Shown piece after piece: positions 6,362 to 7,991 of a stretch of 7,991 nt of DNA. The position numbers were made by a program, and so were the translations under genes. This stretch comes from JBEKZQ01 sp049509675 (lineage in GTDB: Bacteria; Planctomycetota; Planctomycetia; Pirellulales; Thermoguttaceae): the NCBI GenBank assembly GCA_049509675.1, contig JBEKZQ010000296.1, forward strand, positions 1-7,991. The letters are read 5' to 3'. The notes beneath the pieces are model-generated. The model was not told where the DNA came from. It saw only the letters and a program-made list of their open reading frames with translations, and made no database searches. Numbering within the stretch: position 1 is the first letter of the stretch; each line of letters opens with the position of its first letter.

Positions 6362-7230
6362 CCACTTTCCACGGTCGGCCAGGGCGGCCGATCGGGCAAG
6401 TAGCGGTCGAACTCCTCCAACAACGACTGCTGATACGCCCCGGCAAAAGAGCCCGACAGGAACCGCTCGATCCCTTCTTCACAGAAACGCTGCCAACTGA
6501 CCTCCTCGACCCCCGGGTTGATGGGAAAGAAGAGGGCCCCGTTGGCGACCGCCGCCTGATAGTCGCCGGGCGCATCACCGACCATCAAGGCGTGGCAGGG
6601 CGGATACTGGGCCGCCACCCGCAGACATTCGGCCTTGGTGCCGATTTCCTGGCCGCAAATGGCCCGCACGTACTGCGTCAAATCGTGTTCGGCCCATTCG
6701 CGTTGCAGCGCTTCGCCGGGCGTGGCGGAAACCACCAGGATATCGGCCCGTGAGTGCAGCCGCTGCAAGCTCTCGCGCACGAAGGGGAAGGGGGGCACGC
6801 CGCGCACCATCTTCTCGATGGCCAGATTCACAGCCCGCGACCATTCCAAGGTCCGCCGCAAGTCGGGATCGGCCGTGGCCTGCACCGCTTTTTCCAAGGC
6901 CGGATTGCCCAGTTTCGTCTCCCGCTTGATCCACTCGCGCAGCGCGGCGGGAATGTCGATCTTCACGCCCCGCGCGCGTACCTCGGGCCGCTTCTGCAGC
7001 CACTCCAGGACCTCGACCAAGGCCGGAAAACGATTGATCCCCCGACTCTTCGAATACAGATTGACGAACTCCGCCGCCTCGCGGGCGTACTTGCTCACCC
7101 CTTGCAAGTCGAAATGATTGATGATGTTCGGAATGAAGCATTCCTTGTGCTTCAGTTCCATGGTGTCGAATGCGCAGCCGTCGGAATCGATGCCCACCAG
7201 ATGCGCGCACTGGGCCGTGATGTCAAGCAT
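6328..7230 (-). CDS. HAD-superfamily hydrolase, probable phosphatase
   Basis: This 300-residue protein has all four HAD motifs. Motif I is GIDSDGCAFD, with nucleophile D15 and D17. Motif II is VVSAT with S168. The motif III lysine is K199 in GTKAEC, and motif IV is VGDAPGD with D219 and D223. About 150 residues separate motifs I and II, room for a large C1-type helical cap that would set substrate choice. HAD enzymes of this build usually hydrolyse small phosphate esters; the substrate here is unknown. Between phosphofructokinase and gnd it may act on a sugar phosphate or clear a wrong by-product. Start ATG 7230 puts motif I at residue 13, normal for the family. There is no Shine-Dalgarno sequence. 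The last residues, GSPSPSGRGPG, and the TGA are translated palindromic repeat, so the ancestral protein probably ended near residue 289. Confidence 0.9.
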   Translation of the reverse strand: MLDITAQCAHLVGIDSDGCAFDTMELKHKECFIPNIINHFDLQGVSKYAREAAEFVNLYSKSRGINRFPALVEVLEWLQKRPEVRARGVKIDIPAALREWIKRETKLGNPALEKAVQATADPDLRRTLEWSRAVNLAIEKMVRGVPPFPFVRESLQRLHSRADILVVSATPGEALQREWAEHDLTQYVRAICGQEIGTKAECLRVAAQYPPCHALMVGDAPGDYQAAVANGALFFPINPGVEEVSWQRFCEEGIERFLSGSFAGAYQQSLLEEFDRYLPDRPPWPTVESGSPSPSGRGPG

Positions 7231-7237
7231 GGGTTGT

Positions 7238-7367
7238 TAGTTTTCAGTTTTCAGTTTTCAGTTTTCAGGATTTGAGATTTCAGATTTCAGATCTGGGATC
7301 TGAGATTTCAGATTTGAAATTTCAGATCTGGGATCTGAGACTTGGGATTTCAGATTCCGGACTTGAG
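7238..7367. repeat. Degenerate heptanucleotide array between phosphofructokinase and HAD genes
   Basis: Four perfect TTTTCAG units (7241-7268) are followed by one extra G and then 14 heptamers in strict 7-bp register (7270-7367). These are mainly ATTTCAG, ATTTGAG, ATCTGGG and ATCTGAG, with the last ones more diverged (ACTTGGG, ATTCCGG, ACTTGAG). A three-unit block, ATTTCAG-ATCTGGG-ATCTGAG, occurs twice, 35 bp apart (7284-7304 and 7319-7339). The array fills the spacer and overlaps the 3' end of the phosphofructokinase gene, giving its stop codon. It has the same orientation as the array at 4654-4789 but is much more diverged, so it is probably older. Confidence 0.93.
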
Positions 7368-7991
7368 CTTCTCGCCGCCTCGGTCGGCCTGGGGCACGTA
7401 CTTGGGCAATTTCTGCTGGGCATAGAGCGCAGCGAAACGCGTCATGTGCGGCCGGCCGTCCAGCAGAGGAAGGCCGAGCATTTCGTCGCCCACCAGCGGC
7501 CGCGCATAGCGCACGAATGCGTCGGTCACGTCGCAACCGCTGGGGGCAATCCAAGGGGCGGGAAAGTTCCGCTCGCTGTTGGCCACCTCGGCCAACGGCA
7601 CCTTGTCGTAGCGCACGCTATAGGTCTCGCCCGGGTTCCGCAAGATGGTGGCCATGCTGCCGCTCTGGCCGGCGGCCGCCAGTTCCACGGCCGTTTGCCC
7701 CACCGCATAGGCCTCGTCCAGGTCGACCGTCGAGGCGTACGCCATGGAATGGCGTTGCTCGGTGCCGGGCACGTTTCCCCGCGCCGCCCCCTTGGCGGCC
7801 AGGCCCGCCTCGTTCAAGTAGTTCACCACCACCTGCGCCACGGTCAGCCTGCTGGCCCCAAACAAGGGATGCCCGAAAGCGTCGCGGACGCTGCCCACCC
7901 CGCCGGCCGCCGACTGCTGGCCGATGTCGAACCCTTCGCTGACCACCACCAGGCAACGGCCGCTTTGCCGCAACTGATCGTTGACCCCCTC
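7350..7991 (-). CDS. 6-phosphofructokinase, C-terminal part (cut by window edge)
   Basis: The last 213 residues are visible; the frame stays open to 7991. The enzyme phosphorylates fructose 6-phosphate to fructose 1,6-bisphosphate, the committed step of glycolysis. Recognisable blocks are VVVSEGFD, the segment VAQVVVNYLNEAGL, then AARGNVPGTEQRHSM, which corresponds to the fructose 6-phosphate-binding region, followed by ASTVDLDEAY, GSMATILR, and near the end DGRPHMTRFA and LPKYVPQA. They fit the PFK branch with many pyrophosphate-dependent members. The phosphoryl donor depends on the GGDG/GGDD motif, which lies outside the window, so ATP versus pyrophosphate is undecided. The native protein seems to end shortly after YVPQADRGGEK; the tail LKSGI and the TGA lie in heptamer repeats. 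It is the most upstream visible gene of the co-directional block. Confidence 0.88.
   Translation of the reverse strand, partial: EGVNDQLRQSGRCLVVVSEGFDIGQQSAAGGVGSVRDAFGHPLFGASRLTVAQVVVNYLNEAGLAAKGAARGNVPGTEQRHSMAYASTVDLDEAYAVGQTAVELAAAGQSGSMATILRNPGETYSVRYDKVPLAEVANSERNFPAPWIAPSGCDVTDAFVRYARPLVGDEMLGLPLLDGRPHMTRFAALYAQQKLPKYVPQADRGGEKLKSGI

Noticed and set aside
4654..7367. Composite transposon bounded by the two heptamer arrays carrying gnd and HAD
   Set aside because: The arrays are in direct orientation, but no transposase, terminal inverted repeats or target duplications are seen, and the enclosed genes are housekeeping genes matching their neighbours in style.

Overview
The window is a high-GC bacterial chromosome segment. 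A dense minus-strand block of central sugar-metabolism genes faces one plus-strand DNA methyltransferase gene. No ribosomal RNA or other phylogenetic marker is present. The absence of Shine-Dalgarno sequences at all five visible starts, the GC-rich codon use, and spacers full of short dispersed repeats would suit a planctomycete-like bacterium. That assignment is an inference.

Layout. Positions 1-305 hold no convincing gene, only two hairpins. Positions 306-2093 (+) encode a 595-residue DNA methyltransferase with a DPFGGSG SAM-binding motif, an internal Cys-rich putative zinc ribbon and a DPPY catalytic motif. Its first half is visibly more AT-rich than the rest of the window, so it may be an import. 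Positions 2094-2286 are a convergent spacer with a REP-like hairpin. From the right edge back to 2287, five genes run on the minus strand. In order of transcription they are the C-terminal half of a 6-phosphofructokinase, a HAD-superfamily hydrolase, 6-phosphogluconate dehydrogenase (gnd), a short-chain dehydrogenase/reductase, and glucose-6-phosphate dehydrogenase (zwf). They look like one operon that brings together the phosphofructokinase step of glycolysis and both dehydrogenases of the oxidative pentose phosphate pathway. 6-phosphogluconolactonase, which would link zwf to gnd, is not in the window. The HAD protein and the reductase probably act on related sugar phosphates or sugar acids, but their substrates cannot be read from sequence.

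The most unusual part lies between the genes. The four spacers of the operon are 119, 116, 117 and 133 bp long. Two are filled by heptanucleotide tandem arrays (ATTTCAG/ATTTGAG/TTTTCAG on the plus strand), one by an inverted pair of GC-rich palindromes (REPIN-like), and one by nested inverted repeats. Both heptamer arrays have the same orientation and nearly the same end sequences, so they look like two copies of one dispersed element. On the transcribed strand the ATTTCAG heptamer contains TGA in a 7-bp period, so a pure array stops translation in every frame. gnd and the phosphofructokinase both end inside such an array (tails KSEI and KSGI), and the HAD gene ends inside the palindromic repeat. 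Three successive genes therefore take their last residues and stop codon from repetitive DNA.
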